Assembly: GCA_024220505.1 (NCBI GenBank)
Contig: JAKZZE010000009.1
Span: 1,746,001 to 1,810,000 of the forward strand
Source: Rhizopus arrhizus
Taxonomy: Eukaryota; Mucoromycota; Mucoromycetes; Mucorales; Rhizopodaceae
Length of the DNA stretch: 64,000 nt
Direction of reading: 5' to 3'
Part shown: positions 1-10,345 of the stretch, piece after piece
Layout: each line of letters opens with the position of its first letter
Position numbering within the stretch: position 1 is the stretch's first letter
Position numbers and translations under genes: made by a program
The notes under the pieces: generated by a model
Seen by the model: the letters and a program-made list of their open reading frames with translations, nothing else
Told to the model about the DNA's origin: nothing
Database searches by the model: none

Positions 1-1174
1 GTCAATGTACGTATAATAGAAGGAGCAATATTTCCTTCAGGGCTATTATCATATTAATGTCAATACTTTTATAGAAGAAATGAATGTCACTTTACTTGGT
101 TACAAATGGTGCAGAAGCTCTATAACGTAAAAGTTAGTTTTCAGTACATGCAACGCAAAAAATTCAATTGACTTACGAAGCTACTACTGCTGCGGAACTT
201 GGTGATTTGTTGACGATTGTCAATTCGAAATTTTGGAATTCCAAAGCTGTTACTGCATCATAAGCAACATCATACAATATCAAAGACCATTCAAAGAAAG
301 CATAGGTTGTGTAAGCTGTACAATCCAAAAAAGCTTAATTGTTTTCCTTTTTAATTGATATATTTCTTGTATTACCTCCAGGTATTCTGTGCACTTTGTG
401 CTGAATAAAGAAATAAATCATTGGTGGCAAGGTTGTAAAAAAAGCAGCTGTAAGGAATCTTCTCCATTTTACAGCAGTTTGACTTTCTTTTGAGCTTGAA
501 TAAAGAACACCCAATTGCCAAGGCAAAGTGCAGAGCAAATAAAGCACCATGGCCACATCGTGCGTTAAATGATCATCAGTTGAGGTAATATAAACCCATC
601 CACCACAAGCAACTGTTCTGATAACGCCAACAGACAATAAAAATAAACCAAACCCGTTGGATACTGTCTTTGCAGAGGACACTGTATAAAAATACCACAA
701 AAAGACAAGTGCAAATCGTGGACCGGAGGTCAAGGCAATAAAAATCTGAAAAATAGCACGAGCAGGGTACCTGTCTCCAGTAGTTGCACTTACACTAGGG
801 AACCATTCCTATGTGCAAAGTGCCTTTAGTATTACAAACTACATTTACGAAAAGTTTCGCTTTACATCAGGATATCCAAAATATTCGTTTTGTACAATTT
901 TATGGTAATGTGTATAGCAACCTACAGCAAGTGCAAACAAGAAGGCGCCTTATTGACACTGTTAGTTGTGTGTATGTGTGCTTATATTGGGTATATAAAT
1001 ACTTTACTGTAAGCGAAAAGTGTATGCGAATAAGAGATATACTTTGCTCCAATCTACGTGTTTCTTTACGGTAAGTAAGCTGCTATTACTATTTTCTTCT
1101 TTTTCTTTTCTTTTTTTTTTTACTCTTTTTATAATCACTGACTCTACTTGATTAAGTAGAGACTTTTCAGTCAT
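1..1174 (-). CDS. CWH43: Cwh43/PGAP2-type GPI-anchor lipid remodelling membrane protein, 5' part (runs off window)
   Basis: N-terminal half of a Cwh43-like multispanning ER/Golgi membrane protein. The family helps place ceramide on GPI anchors, and this part corresponds to the Frag1/DRAM/Sfk1-PGAP2 module. Exons (minus): about 1148-1174, 1008-1053, 866-948, 376-808, 177-315, 96-119, 1-42 and onward past the window edge. All junctions from 1053 onward are GT-AG and keep frame. Recognisable stretches include [31 protein letters not shown] and [13 protein letters not shown], the last two being very typical of Cwh43. The start (ATG at 1174, MTEKSLLNQ) and the donor of that short first exon are inferred; another donor lies about 27 nt further on. 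The missing C-terminus decides whether this is full Cwh43, with its phosphatase-like domain, or a PGAP2-only protein. Confidence 0.85.
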
Positions 1175-1271
1175 CTTAAAAGTGTGTAAAGAACAAAGAA
1201 AAAAAAGAATATTGAAATTGGAGTTTTAAACTACGAAAATAATAAAACAGGAACATGCTTTTGAAGGTACT

Positions 1272-1898
1272 TTATTCATGAAGAATAACCACAGGATGTT
1301 CGTTCTCTCGCATTTGTTCGAGGAACCACTTTACTCTTTCTTTTTTACGGCAATCTACTTTACAGAAATATTTCTCTGTCTGCAAGTGTAGCTTAAAACT
1401 GTCAACATCTGTTTTGTCTGCCATGTGATTGCCTTGCTTATTTGTATCATATTGCTCATCAACTCTGTCTCGTAGGATCTCTTCTTCAACAACATCTTTC
1501 ACTCTTTCGTTTTTCGTGAAGTTTTCGAGTGTGTCTCTTTCATTCCGCATAATATCGTCTTCAAACATTCTTTCCAATGTTTCTTCTGTCAGTTCTCCTT
1601 TTGTTACTGAATTGCCTTTTACTGTATCTGCTTCAATATTTGCCTTTGGTGCTTCTTCTTCATCGCTTGATAGTAATTCAATGACCTCTTTTTTCTCAAC
1701 CATGGGCTGTAATAACTTTGGTAGATTACATAAATCGTCATTCTTTCTTCTAAAATCTCGTAAAACACGCTCTACTGTAGCCTGGTCCTCATCTTCACTT
1801 CCATCCGAAACTACAATAGGTACTATTCTGCTTTTCTTTTTAACACTTGTGTATTCCTTTTTGGCATCTTTTTGAATACTGAAATTAGTTGATTCCAT
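1272..1898 (-). CDS. Acidic hydrophilic protein with two SUMO-interaction-like motifs
   Basis: Intronless 208-residue reading frame of unknown function. I do not recognise a catalytic domain. It is charged, probably largely disordered, with short predicted helices. Two hydrophobic cores followed by acidic/serine runs stand out: IVPIVVSDGSEDED (residues 25-38) and VIELLSSDEEE (residues 72-82). Both fit the SUMO-interacting motif pattern of three to four beta-branched or aliphatic residues flanked by acid. The C-terminal 35 residues are more basic and aromatic (KYFCKVDC, VKWFLEQM) and could be a small folded interaction segment. There is no RING, so it is not an obvious SUMO-targeted ubiquitin ligase. 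It lies head to tail downstream of aldolase and about 100 bp beyond the Cwh43 start. The antisense frame at 1429-1875 is serine-rich shadow. Confidence 0.6.
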   Translation of the reverse strand: MESTNFSIQKDAKKEYTSVKKKSRIVPIVVSDGSEDEDQATVERVLRDFRRKNDDLCNLPKLLQPMVEKKEVIELLSSDEEEAPKANIEADTVKGNSVTKGELTEETLERMFEDDIMRNERDTLENFTKNERVKDVVEEEILRDRVDEQYDTNKQGNHMADKTDVDSFKLHLQTEKYFCKVDCRKKERVKWFLEQMRENEHPVVILHE

Positions 1899-2430
1899 AA
1901 TATTGTTTTTGTTAACAGTGTGTGTCTACTTTCCCATGAACATTAGCTTTTTTTTAGTTTATCCTTATTGTTAAATTGAATAGATACTAAAGCACTACTG
2001 TTTAAAATATTGTAGAAAAAGCTTATTTACAATTAAAAGGGAAAAAAGAAAGACATACCATTGTGTCAATACTCAGCTGTTACGATGTACATGTGTTTAT
2101 CTAAATACACCCACGCTAAATTCCATAGATTTGATCAGAATGTATTATTTGAAGTCTTTCACTTTTCCTTGACTGAACTCTGTTCCCATTTTAATTGACA
2201 ATAGTAATCATATATCTGAATACCAGCTTAATATGGCTTATCAGCCGAGTTATCACAAACCTCAATAAGATGAACAAGAATACAGAGATAGTAACTTTTG
2301 CTCAAAGTCCAACCAAGCTTGTTTAATGCGTTATTATTTATTTATGCATACATGTTTTTTTTTTTATTGGAATACAAAAAAAATTGATTTTTTTTAAAGA
2401 TAGGATAAACAGATTAAGCAATGGAGTTAT
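1899..2430. other. Intergenic, aldolase 3' side to SIM protein 5' side
   Basis: About 530 bp of AT-rich spacer. It holds the putative promoter of the minus-strand SIM protein and the 3' end of aldolase. No open frame, RNA gene or repeat was recognised beyond short A/T runs near 2350. Confidence 0.6.
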
Positions 2431-3663
2431 TTACAATGTGTTAACATTGCCCAAGTCTTTACAAGCTTGTTGAACTCTCTGAATCATGGTTTTCTCAGAT
2501 TCACGAATAAAGACACGTGGATCATAAAACTTCTTGTTTGGTTTGTTGGGTCCTTCAGGATTACCAACTTGAGATTGAAGATAATCCTTCTTATTTTCAT
2601 AGAATTCCTTAAGACCCTTCCAGTAAGCCCATTGAGTGTCTGTATCAACATTCATCTTGACAACGCCATTACGAACAGCTTCAGCGATTTCTTCTTCGCT
2701 AGAGCCAGAACCACCATGGAAAACAAAGAACACAGGTTTAGGATCATCGTTCTTGAGTTGCTCCTTGACATAACCTTGATGCTTACCCAAGAGTTCAGGA
2801 TGTAATTTAACGTTGCCAGGAGCATAAACACCGTGGACATTACCGAAACCGGCAGCAATAGAGAAGAGAGGGCTAAGTTCCTTAAAGGCTTTATAAATAT
2901 CCCAAATATCTTCGGGTTGAGTGTAAAGAGCAGCGTTGTCAACACCAGAGTTGTCAACACCATCTTCTTCACCACCTGTGATACCAATTTCCATTTCAAG
3001 CCAGCAGTCAATAGCAGCCATTCTCTTGAGATACTTGAGACAGATCTCAATGTTTTCTTCCTTGGGCTCTTCAGAGAGATCCAGCATGTGAGAAGAGAAA
3101 AGGGGTTCACCGTGGGCCTTATAATATTTTTCATCAGCATCAAGCATACCTATTGTTTGTACGTTATAATAAAGTTTTGTTTGTTTATCAACTTAAATCT
3201 TACCATCGAACCAAGGTAAAAGCTTCTTGGCACAATGGTCAGAATGAACGACGACAGGAATACCGTAAGCTTTAGCAACAGCGCGAACATACTACAAAGG
3301 TTACGTGATTAATATCTAACTGTAATGAAATCCTTTGGTTTTACCTGGGCACCAGCAACAGCACCAATAATAGACGCTTCTTGGTTTTTATTATCCAAAC
3401 CTTTACCGGCAAAAAAAGCAGAACCACCTTGGGAGAATTGAATGATGATTGGAGACTTGATGTCGCGAGCAGCTTCAAGAGCAGCATTTACAGTACTATT
3501 TAAGAAAAGTCAATACGCGAAAGAAATCAGCGCTTCATGTTTACCTGGTGGAAGTACAGTTGATAGCAGGAATAGCGAATTTGTGTTCACGAGCATATTC
3601 AAAGAGCTTCAAAAGGTTTTTACCAGTAACAACACCAGTAGGAACAATATCAAGAAGACCCAT
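2431..3663 (-). CDS. FBA1: Fructose-bisphosphate aldolase, class II (zinc)
   Basis: Cytosolic glycolysis/gluconeogenesis enzyme cleaving fructose-1,6-bisphosphate into glyceraldehyde-3-P and DHAP. Four exons: 3545-3663, 3345-3495, 3204-3291, 2431-3149 (358 residues, the usual fungal length). Visible class II hallmarks are FAIPAIN near the start, VVVHSDHC (first zinc histidines and catalytic Asp), LEMEIG, the AAGFGNVHG zinc-ligand loop, FHGGSGS phosphate-binding loop and KMNVDTDTQWA. All introns are GT-AG and short. The start ATG is preceded by a TATAAAAG box 58 bp upstream. The N-terminus (MGLLDIVPTG) is ordinary for the family. Frames on the opposite strand are shadows. Confidence 0.98.
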
Positions 3664-3720
3664 TTTTATTTTATTTTTTTGCAAGAAAAAAAAAAAGAAA
3701 AGTAAAAAGTTATGGGGGTT

Positions 3721-3728
3721 CTTTTATA
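3721..3728 (-). promoter_or_regulatory. TATA box of aldolase gene
   Basis: TATAAAAG on the minus strand, 58 bp upstream of the aldolase start codon. It fits a strongly expressed glycolytic gene. The position and sequence are seen directly; function is inferred. Confidence 0.6.
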
Positions 3729-4187
3729 TTTAAACTATTTTGGAAATAGTTACATCATTTCACTGTAACTTCCCGGTACCTTCCTGGGAACTTTTGAAGT
3801 TTTTTTTTTAATAAAAAAAAAGAGATTAGGAATAAAAAAGCAACAGTTTATATTGAATAAAAGAAATCTATTTAATAACAATCTTATTCTTCCTTTTCCT
3901 TTTGGCTAGTTGTCTTTAAAGACATATTTTTTTTATTAACGTCACACGCGTATTCTTGAAGGATTTGGGCATGAATCAAGTTAACCTATGTCTTAAAGAA
4001 TTAAAAGATCTTCGCTTTATTATACATGGACAGAATAAATGTAATTCCAATGGTCTCTTTCTCTTTAAAGAAAAAAAGACTGCCCACACCTGAATGAAAG
4101 CGTTTTGTATTATTCCCCCTTTCCCTTATTTACACACATACACACGCATATATAAAATAATTCATCATTTAAAAATCGTTGGTATTA
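3729..4187. other. Intergenic, aldolase promoter to LSM6 3' end
   Basis: AT-rich spacer with poly-T/poly-A runs around 3800-3830. It contains upstream regulatory DNA of aldolase and the LSM6 3' flank. No further gene seen. Confidence 0.6.
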
Positions 4188-4526
4188 TTATTTATCTGCA
4201 CTAATATACAAAACTAGGATATAATATTAATACTTTATATAATTAAAAAGTTCGTTCTTTTACCATTATTTCCTCTAATAAATGTATCTCCGTATTTGTT
4301 TTTTAATCTTCCATCGACATATTCCTCTGTATTTTCTAACGCAATATTCATATAACCATCCAAGCATGCCAATGTGCCTATCCTAATGTTATAAGAGATT
4401 TATATGCAAGACATATGAGTATTTACCTTTATAATCAATACCAGAGTTTAGCTTGACTTTAACAGTTTGACCTAATACTGTTCCCAAGAAATCAGTAGGT
4501 GTTCTTGATTTTGTTTGATTTTCCAT
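4188..4526 (-). CDS. LSM6: U6 snRNA-associated Sm-like protein LSm6
   Basis: Small Sm-fold protein of the heteroheptameric LSm rings: LSm2-8 stabilises U6 snRNA in the nucleus and LSm1-7 acts in mRNA decapping in the cytoplasm. Three exons: 4427-4526, 4264-4377, 4188-4213, giving 79 residues, the normal size. Sm1 is visible in FLGTVLGQTVKVKLNSG, DYKG and LACLDGYMNIAL, and Sm2 in IRGNNVLYIS. The last exon is only 26 nt and encodes the end of the Sm2 strand, so it is easily missed. Splicing is GT-AG throughout. Gene lies divergent to the downstream thioesterase with about 690 bp between starts. Confidence 0.95.
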
Positions 4527-5214
4527 TATTTGTCGACGTGAAAAAATTGTATAAGTTTTGAACAGAAATAATAAAAAAATTTCAAACACCTATTCAAAAG
4601 CCCGGTTTGATTTTCTATGCCAAAAAGACCACAAGAAACAGGTACTTCGAGAATGAGTATGTGACAAGATAAATAACATCCGGAGACTTTTAGAATACTC
4701 ATTTGTGATAGAGCTAACAAGAATATGTTTGGGTGTATTTCATTCATTATTATTATAGCTTTTATGCCTATAGAGAGGGGAAGACATCTGTTCAGACCAA
4801 GATAAGAAGCATTTTGTCGTATTTGTTAGACTTGTACAAAAACTTAAATTGGAGACAATTTCTTGCTGCAAAGTCATATATTTGTAATAACTGGGAAAAT
4901 AATGGTGCTCTCTATATAAAATGAAGTCATGGATGCTCTGCATATTTTTTAGCTAGATCATAATAAATTCCAACCTGACTATACAACTGCATGATTTAAA
5001 AAAGAGTTATACAGCTAAAGCTTAATCTTTAATATGGCAATCTATGTCTAGGTTGGCCCGTTAAGAAATCTAAAATTGTTTCCTTCCATGTAGTGAATAA
5101 GACTCAAGCTTCATTGTACACCTTTCTGACAATAAAAAAATAAAATACAATTGCCGAAATGCAATTAGGATAGTTCACTCTGTTTTTGGCATTTTTCATT
5201 TTCTTTTTGTTGTA
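4527..5214. other. Intergenic between divergent LSM6 and thioesterase genes
   Basis: About 690 bp divergent promoter region. Short frames on both strands here (for example 4733-4924) lack coding character and overlap each other. No RNA gene recognised. Confidence 0.55.
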
Positions 5215-5992
5215 ATGATCCCTTCAGCTGTTTTACGCTCACCTGAACTCGTTCAAAAAGTGTTGAAGGTAACTCATTACTTTATTTGAGGAGCGAACAA
5301 CTAACCAGCATTGTATGAAAATAAAAGAGTTTCCACACGGCTGGTGGATACGACGCACTTGTCCTGCCAGGGGTAAAAAAAATACTTTGTTTTATATACA
5401 ACATGAACTATACATTGATATATATTGTATTTTTACTTAGCTCAAACTCGTTAAAACTGAAAGTGGCAAAATCTCTGCAGAATTTCAAGTTGAAAAGCAA
5501 CACTTGGTAAAAGCAATAAAAGCATCAATTTAAGTAAACTTAAGTAATCGTTATTTTAGAATCGATTAGGGTCTGTTCATGGAGGCTTATTAGCTACAAC
5601 TGTAAGCTTTTATTTTTTTTTATAAAAGCAAAAAAAAAAAAAAAAAAAAAAGCTTTGATTAATCGAGAAGAAGGTAGATATAGGTGGATCTTTAGCCATT
5701 GCTTCTAAAGGACTATATGCTACAGGTGTAAGCACAGATATCAACATTAGTTATATCACTGGAGCGAAGGTAGGGGAGACTATCACAGTCAATGCTAGAG
5801 TGGATAAGCTGGGGAAAACTTTAGCCTTTACAACTGTAGAGTTATATTCAAAGGATAGACTAGGTGCATATAGCAACGTTATACCCCTTCATTGCATCTA
5901 ATAATTGAAAATATTGTTTTATAGTTGCATTAGGAAGACACAATAAGTTTGTTGCTCAAGCGTATAAACACCCTGAAAATGTATTGAATTAA
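5215..5992 (+). CDS. Hotdog-fold acyl-CoA thioesterase (PaaI/ACOT13-like)
   Basis: Predicted 154-residue hotdog thioesterase hydrolysing acyl-CoA to free acid and CoA. It resembles the THEM2/ACOT13 type. Six small exons: 5215-5268, 5328-5372, 5441-5506, 5560-5601, 5674-5863, 5925-5992; the sum is in frame. The signature SVHGGLLAT (HGG loop with a following Asp, VDIGGS) and the later STDINISYI and GKTLAFTTVEL strands match the family from end to end. Introns include one with a run of about 20 A. Substrate and location (mitochondria-associated or cytosol) cannot be told; no clear presequence is visible. The model is split so finely that no single open frame reveals it. Confidence 0.88.
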
Positions 5993-6202
5993 AATAAAGT
6001 GGTTATTTATTTGAGCTTGTGTACATCGAATTCAAAGCTTGAGTTTTAAAGTTCAGTTTGAGTTACTTGGGATTTGAGTAAAGCTGAAACACCCTATCAA
6101 ATATATATTTTTTCTCTCTTCATCTTAATTCATAAAAAAGACATATTAACAAACCACTGTTAAAAACTAAAAAACTTTCTAACAAAGTCTAATTTCTTCA
6201 AG

Positions 6203-9143
6203 ATGATGAACAGCATTAATAAGATTTCGCAAGAAATTCTTGCGAAATTGCCTCTCTTCAGATTAAAAGGTACTTGTTCTCACTCTTATTTTACAAATTA
6301 ACATCCAACTAATTTTCCTTCAAAGATCTTATCAGAGCAGTAAGAGCTTGTAAAACAGCAGCAGAAGAAAGAGCAGTAATTCAAAAAGAAAGTGCCAACA
6401 TTAGAACAGCCTTCAAAAATGAAAACCCTGACTCACGCCATACCAATGTTGCAAAATTACTATATATTCATATGCTCGGTTATCCCGCTCATTTTGGTCA
6501 AATGGAATGTTTGAAATTAGTAGCAAGTCCTAAATATGCTGACAAGCGTTTGGGCTATTTGGGTATCATGTTGCTTATTGATGAAAAGACAGAAGTGTTG
6601 ACTTTGGTGACAAACAGTTTAAAAAAGTAAAAGAATTAAAAAAGACAAACGTTTAGAAAAGAAAAATTCACAACCACTTTTTGATAGCGACTTGAATCAT
6701 AGCAACATGTTTGTGGTTGGTTTAGCTTTATGTACAATGGGTAACATTTCTTCCTCTGAAATGGCTCGTGATTTATGCTCTGAAATTGAAAAACTAATGG
6801 GTAGTTCAAATACATACATTCGCAAAAAGGTAAAAACACCAGTTACTTATCCTTTTATATGACATTGAAGCTCAATATCCTTTTAGGCCTCTCTGTGTGC
6901 TTTGCGTATCATCTTAAGAGTACCTGAATTACATGAGAATTTTATTTCTAAAACAAAGTCTCTCCTAAACGATCGTAGTCATGGTGTACTCATCACTGGT
7001 ATCACTTTAGTGACAGAAATATGCCAACAAAATCCTGAAAATATTCCGACATTCAGAAAAGTAAGGCGCTTCTACTAGTTTTATAGCAATCGTCTTATTC
7101 TTTTGTATTAGGCCGTTCCTTTATTAGTTAGACATCTTAAAAACCTTACCAGTGCTGGATTTTCACCTGAACATGATGTAACAGGTGTTACTGATCCTTT
7201 CCTGCAAGTCAAGATCCTTCGTTTACTACGTATACTTGCTAAAGGCGATCGCGAAGCATCTGAGGCCATGAATGATATTCTCGCCCAAGTCGCAACAAAT
7301 ACCGAAAACGCGAAAAATGTTGGCAACTCCATCTTATATGAAACTGTCTTGACAATCATGAACATTGAAAGTGAGGCTGGATTGCGCGTATTAGCTGTTA
7401 ATATTTTAGGAAAATTCTTGAGTAATAGAGATAACAATATTAGGTAAGATATGGACAATTTAAAATGTAATTTCCTTTGTGCTGACATTTCTCAGATATG
7501 TTGCTTTAGAAACGCTAAACAAAACAGTGGGTATTGAGACACAAGCGGTTCAGAGACATCGAAATACCATTCTAGACTGTCTTCGGGATGGTGACATATC
7601 CATCCGTCGCCGCGCTTTGGAATTGAGTTTTGCATTGATCAATGAAGGAAACGTCCGTGTGCTTACACGTGAATTGCTAGCATTCTTGGAAGTTGCTGAT
7701 ACTGAATTTAAACAAGGCATGACTACAAAAATATTTCTTGCAGCCGAGAGATTTGCTCCAAACAAGCGATGGCATATTGACACGATGCTTCGTGTATTAA
7801 AACTAGCTGGAAATCATGTCCGTGAAGAAGTCCTTGCAGGGTTTATCGGTATTGTAGCAAATACTTCTGAATTGCATCAGTATACTGTTCAAAAACTATA
7901 TGGTGCATTAAAACAGGACATTTCACAAGAAAGCTTGGTACTAGCAGGCGTGTGGGTGATTGGTGAATATGGAGATGTACTTGTTGGTAGCGGTAGCTTT
8001 GAAGAAGAAGAGGGTACTATTATAGAGGCCTCGGACAGCTCAATTGTTAGCCTAATGCAGTCAATTCTTTTGGGTCCCTATGCTAACCAAGTAACGCGTG
8101 AATATGTTATGACTGCACTCATGAAGCTCTCTTCCCGTCTTTCAGACAATGGCGCTCAAAGCAAGGTTAAAGAGTTACTCAACCAGTACACTGTTAGTAT
8201 GGAAGTCGAAATACAGCAACGTGCGGTTGAATATACCAACTTATTCTCATATGATTCAATTCGACCTGCCGTCTTGGAACGTATGCCTATTCCTGAACCT
8301 CGCACGATCATTAGAAATAACTCTACTTCTGACAACTCACACACGACCTTTACATCATCTACTGGTAAATCTAAAGGCCCCTCAGATCAAGATTTACTTT
8401 TGGATCTAATGGGTGTCGGTACCAGTGGAGGCAATGATACCTCTGAAAACCCTGAGATAGCCCAGAGTCCTGTTTCAGTATCGTCTCCTCAGCAATCAAA
8501 AGCTTCTAATGTTGATTTATTGGCTGATCTGTTTGGCGGTTCTCCAGCTTCACCTGTTACAAGTACACCAACTGCACCTAACAGCAGTAATGCTTTAATG
8601 GACCTTTTAGGAGGGAATCAAGTTCCAGCACAACCAACGCATTCAGTTCAGCAGGCAACTAATCCCTTAGACTCGATAGCAAATTTGGAGCATAACTTAC
8701 CTTTCAATCAAGCTATCAAGTCAGTTACAAACACCAATACAGCAGGATTTGAAGCCTATTCAAAGAACGGACTGAATGTTCGACTTGTGCCTTCCAAAGA
8801 CTCTAATAACCCAGCTATACTCAATGTACAAACCTTGTTTATAAACGATGGGTCTAGGGGAACAATTAGCAACTTACAATTCCAAGCTGCCGTACCAAAG
8901 AGTCAGCGTTTACAAATGAATGCAGCCACAAGTAACATAGTACAGTCCAACGCAACGGAAAAACAGCTCATGAGAATAAATAACCCACAACAGGTAAACA
9001 CAATTGTAAAAGGGTAGCCACAGTTTGTTCACTTTTGTTTATAGACTACGGTTAAGCTTCGACTGCGTATATCCTATGAAATAGCAGGACAAAAGATAGA
9101 TGATATTGCTCAGTATGGACCGTTCCCGGATGGAGCGTTTTAA
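6203..9143 (+). CDS. APL4: AP-1 complex subunit gamma (gamma-adaptin)
   Basis: Large subunit of the clathrin adaptor AP-1 (trans-Golgi/endosome sorting). Seven exons: 6203-6269, 6326-6626, 6688-6829, 6887-7060, 7112-7443, 7496-8993, 9045-9143; 870 residues. The N-terminal armadillo-like trunk covers roughly residues 1-560 with hallmarks [41 protein letters not shown] and [11 protein letters not shown] Ser/Thr/Pro/Gln-rich hinge follows (about 590-720) with repeated LLDLMG/LLADLFG/LMDLLG boxes, consistent with clathrin-box-like motifs. The C-terminus is a gamma-ear domain ([26 protein letters not shown]) ending GPFPDGAF. Length is normal. The long reverse frames inside it are shadows. Confidence 0.96.
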
Positions 9144-9454
9144 AAGCGTGTTATCTTGTATTTGGATGTTGATACAAATGAAATTAAATAAAGCTTCTTA
9201 TACAGTAATTAGATCTTTATTATCAGCTAGAGCTCAGGTGTTAAAATGACAAAACAACAATATTTTTTTTTCCAATAAAATGAGCTATTAGTTTCCTTCT
9301 TACACTCTTCGTTTCTTTTCATTCTTACTCTTAATTTAAAGAGATATTTAAATTCTTTTTTAATTCAAATCGAGTAAAACGATGCTTACAAGTCATCATG
9401 TGCCCACTACTATCATAAAATTATACATAAACAATTATTTAATTGTATTCCAAG
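9144..9454. other. Intergenic downstream of gamma-adaptin
   Basis: AT-rich spacer with polyadenylation-type A/T runs. No gene seen. Confidence 0.5.
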
Positions 9455-10171
9455 ATGCAATTTGGATTGAGTGGACACACTTTCTCGTCCTTACACAGTA
9501 AAGATGCTCCAAAGACTCATCATTTGTTTGACTTTTCTATTGATTTTATTAATGGAGAGATTTTAACTTGCCTATGCCATAAATTAGCGCCTCAGTTTGC
9601 CCCTCATTTTACCTCATCTCTACTACGCAGCACGTAAATGGAAAAAGTATCTACCAAATGTTTTAGAAATTTTGACTTACTTTCATTAGACAGAGTCCTA
9701 TCCATTTATCTTAGAGCTGGCAAATCCTTTTGGAACAAGCCTTGACATGTCTCACTTCCTCATCTGGCACAAATCATTTTGTAGTGACTTTATCACATAA
9801 AGCTTCCTTTGCATAAAATTATGCCCAATTACACACAGGTGAAGGATACATGCTGTATGGTGCAATTGAAACAGACAAGTACTTTTTGCGATCCCGGCTA
9901 GTTTTACGGTCTATGGGATACATTGGCACATCGATTCTTTGAACGTCTTTGCTATTATCTTTTGATCAAATATCTAGTTCACTTCAAACAGTAACCAAAA
10001 TGTTGCAGCGCTGAAAACTTGAACCTTTTCATGCAACTGCTTGCAGTGTTTTTGAAGACTCAGCTTTTTGACCAAATGAAGCAGCAGCAAGAGCCACAAT
10101 CTTACTTTGTTGAACCCAACAGGAAACTTTACATCATCAGAAAATATAAACCTCACAATTCAATACAGTAG
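9455..10171 (+). pseudogene. Unrecognised decayed or unresolved multi-exon coding stretch
   Basis: A 720-bp stretch with coding-like pieces in shifting plus frames that I could not join into one model. They are an opening piece starting at the ATG at 9455 (MQFGLSGHTFSSL...), LYYAARKWKKYLPNVLEIL around 9620-9680, ESYPFILELANPFG around 9690-9730, GEGYMLYGAIETDKYFLRSR around 9840-9900, and QSYFVEPNRKLYIIRKYKP around 10098-10155, ending in a stop near 10171. The pieces look like real protein rather than random sequence, but stops and frame changes without clean splice sites suggest decay or an unusual gene. The family is not recognised. Confidence 0.3.
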
Positions 10172-10345
10172 TTATTTTATTGTTATAATTTATCTTTCCG
10201 ATCTGTAACTGTGCCCGTCTAGAATAGAACCTCACACAAAAAGATAGGGTCGCTTCTTGAAAAAATCCCATTAAATTTAGTCCTTTTTCTCACCCAACCT
10301 ATTCCCTTCTTTTTCTCATTGATCTTTACTAAAAAGAACAGAAAA

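Noticed and set aside
811..1074. 87-codon plus-strand frame
   Set aside because: Lies over three exons and two introns of the Cwh43 gene on the other strand; no features of its own.
1429..1875. 148-codon plus-strand Ser/Phe-rich frame
   Set aside because: Antisense shadow of the acidic SIM protein. No domain, and composition is the mirror of Glu/Lys codons.
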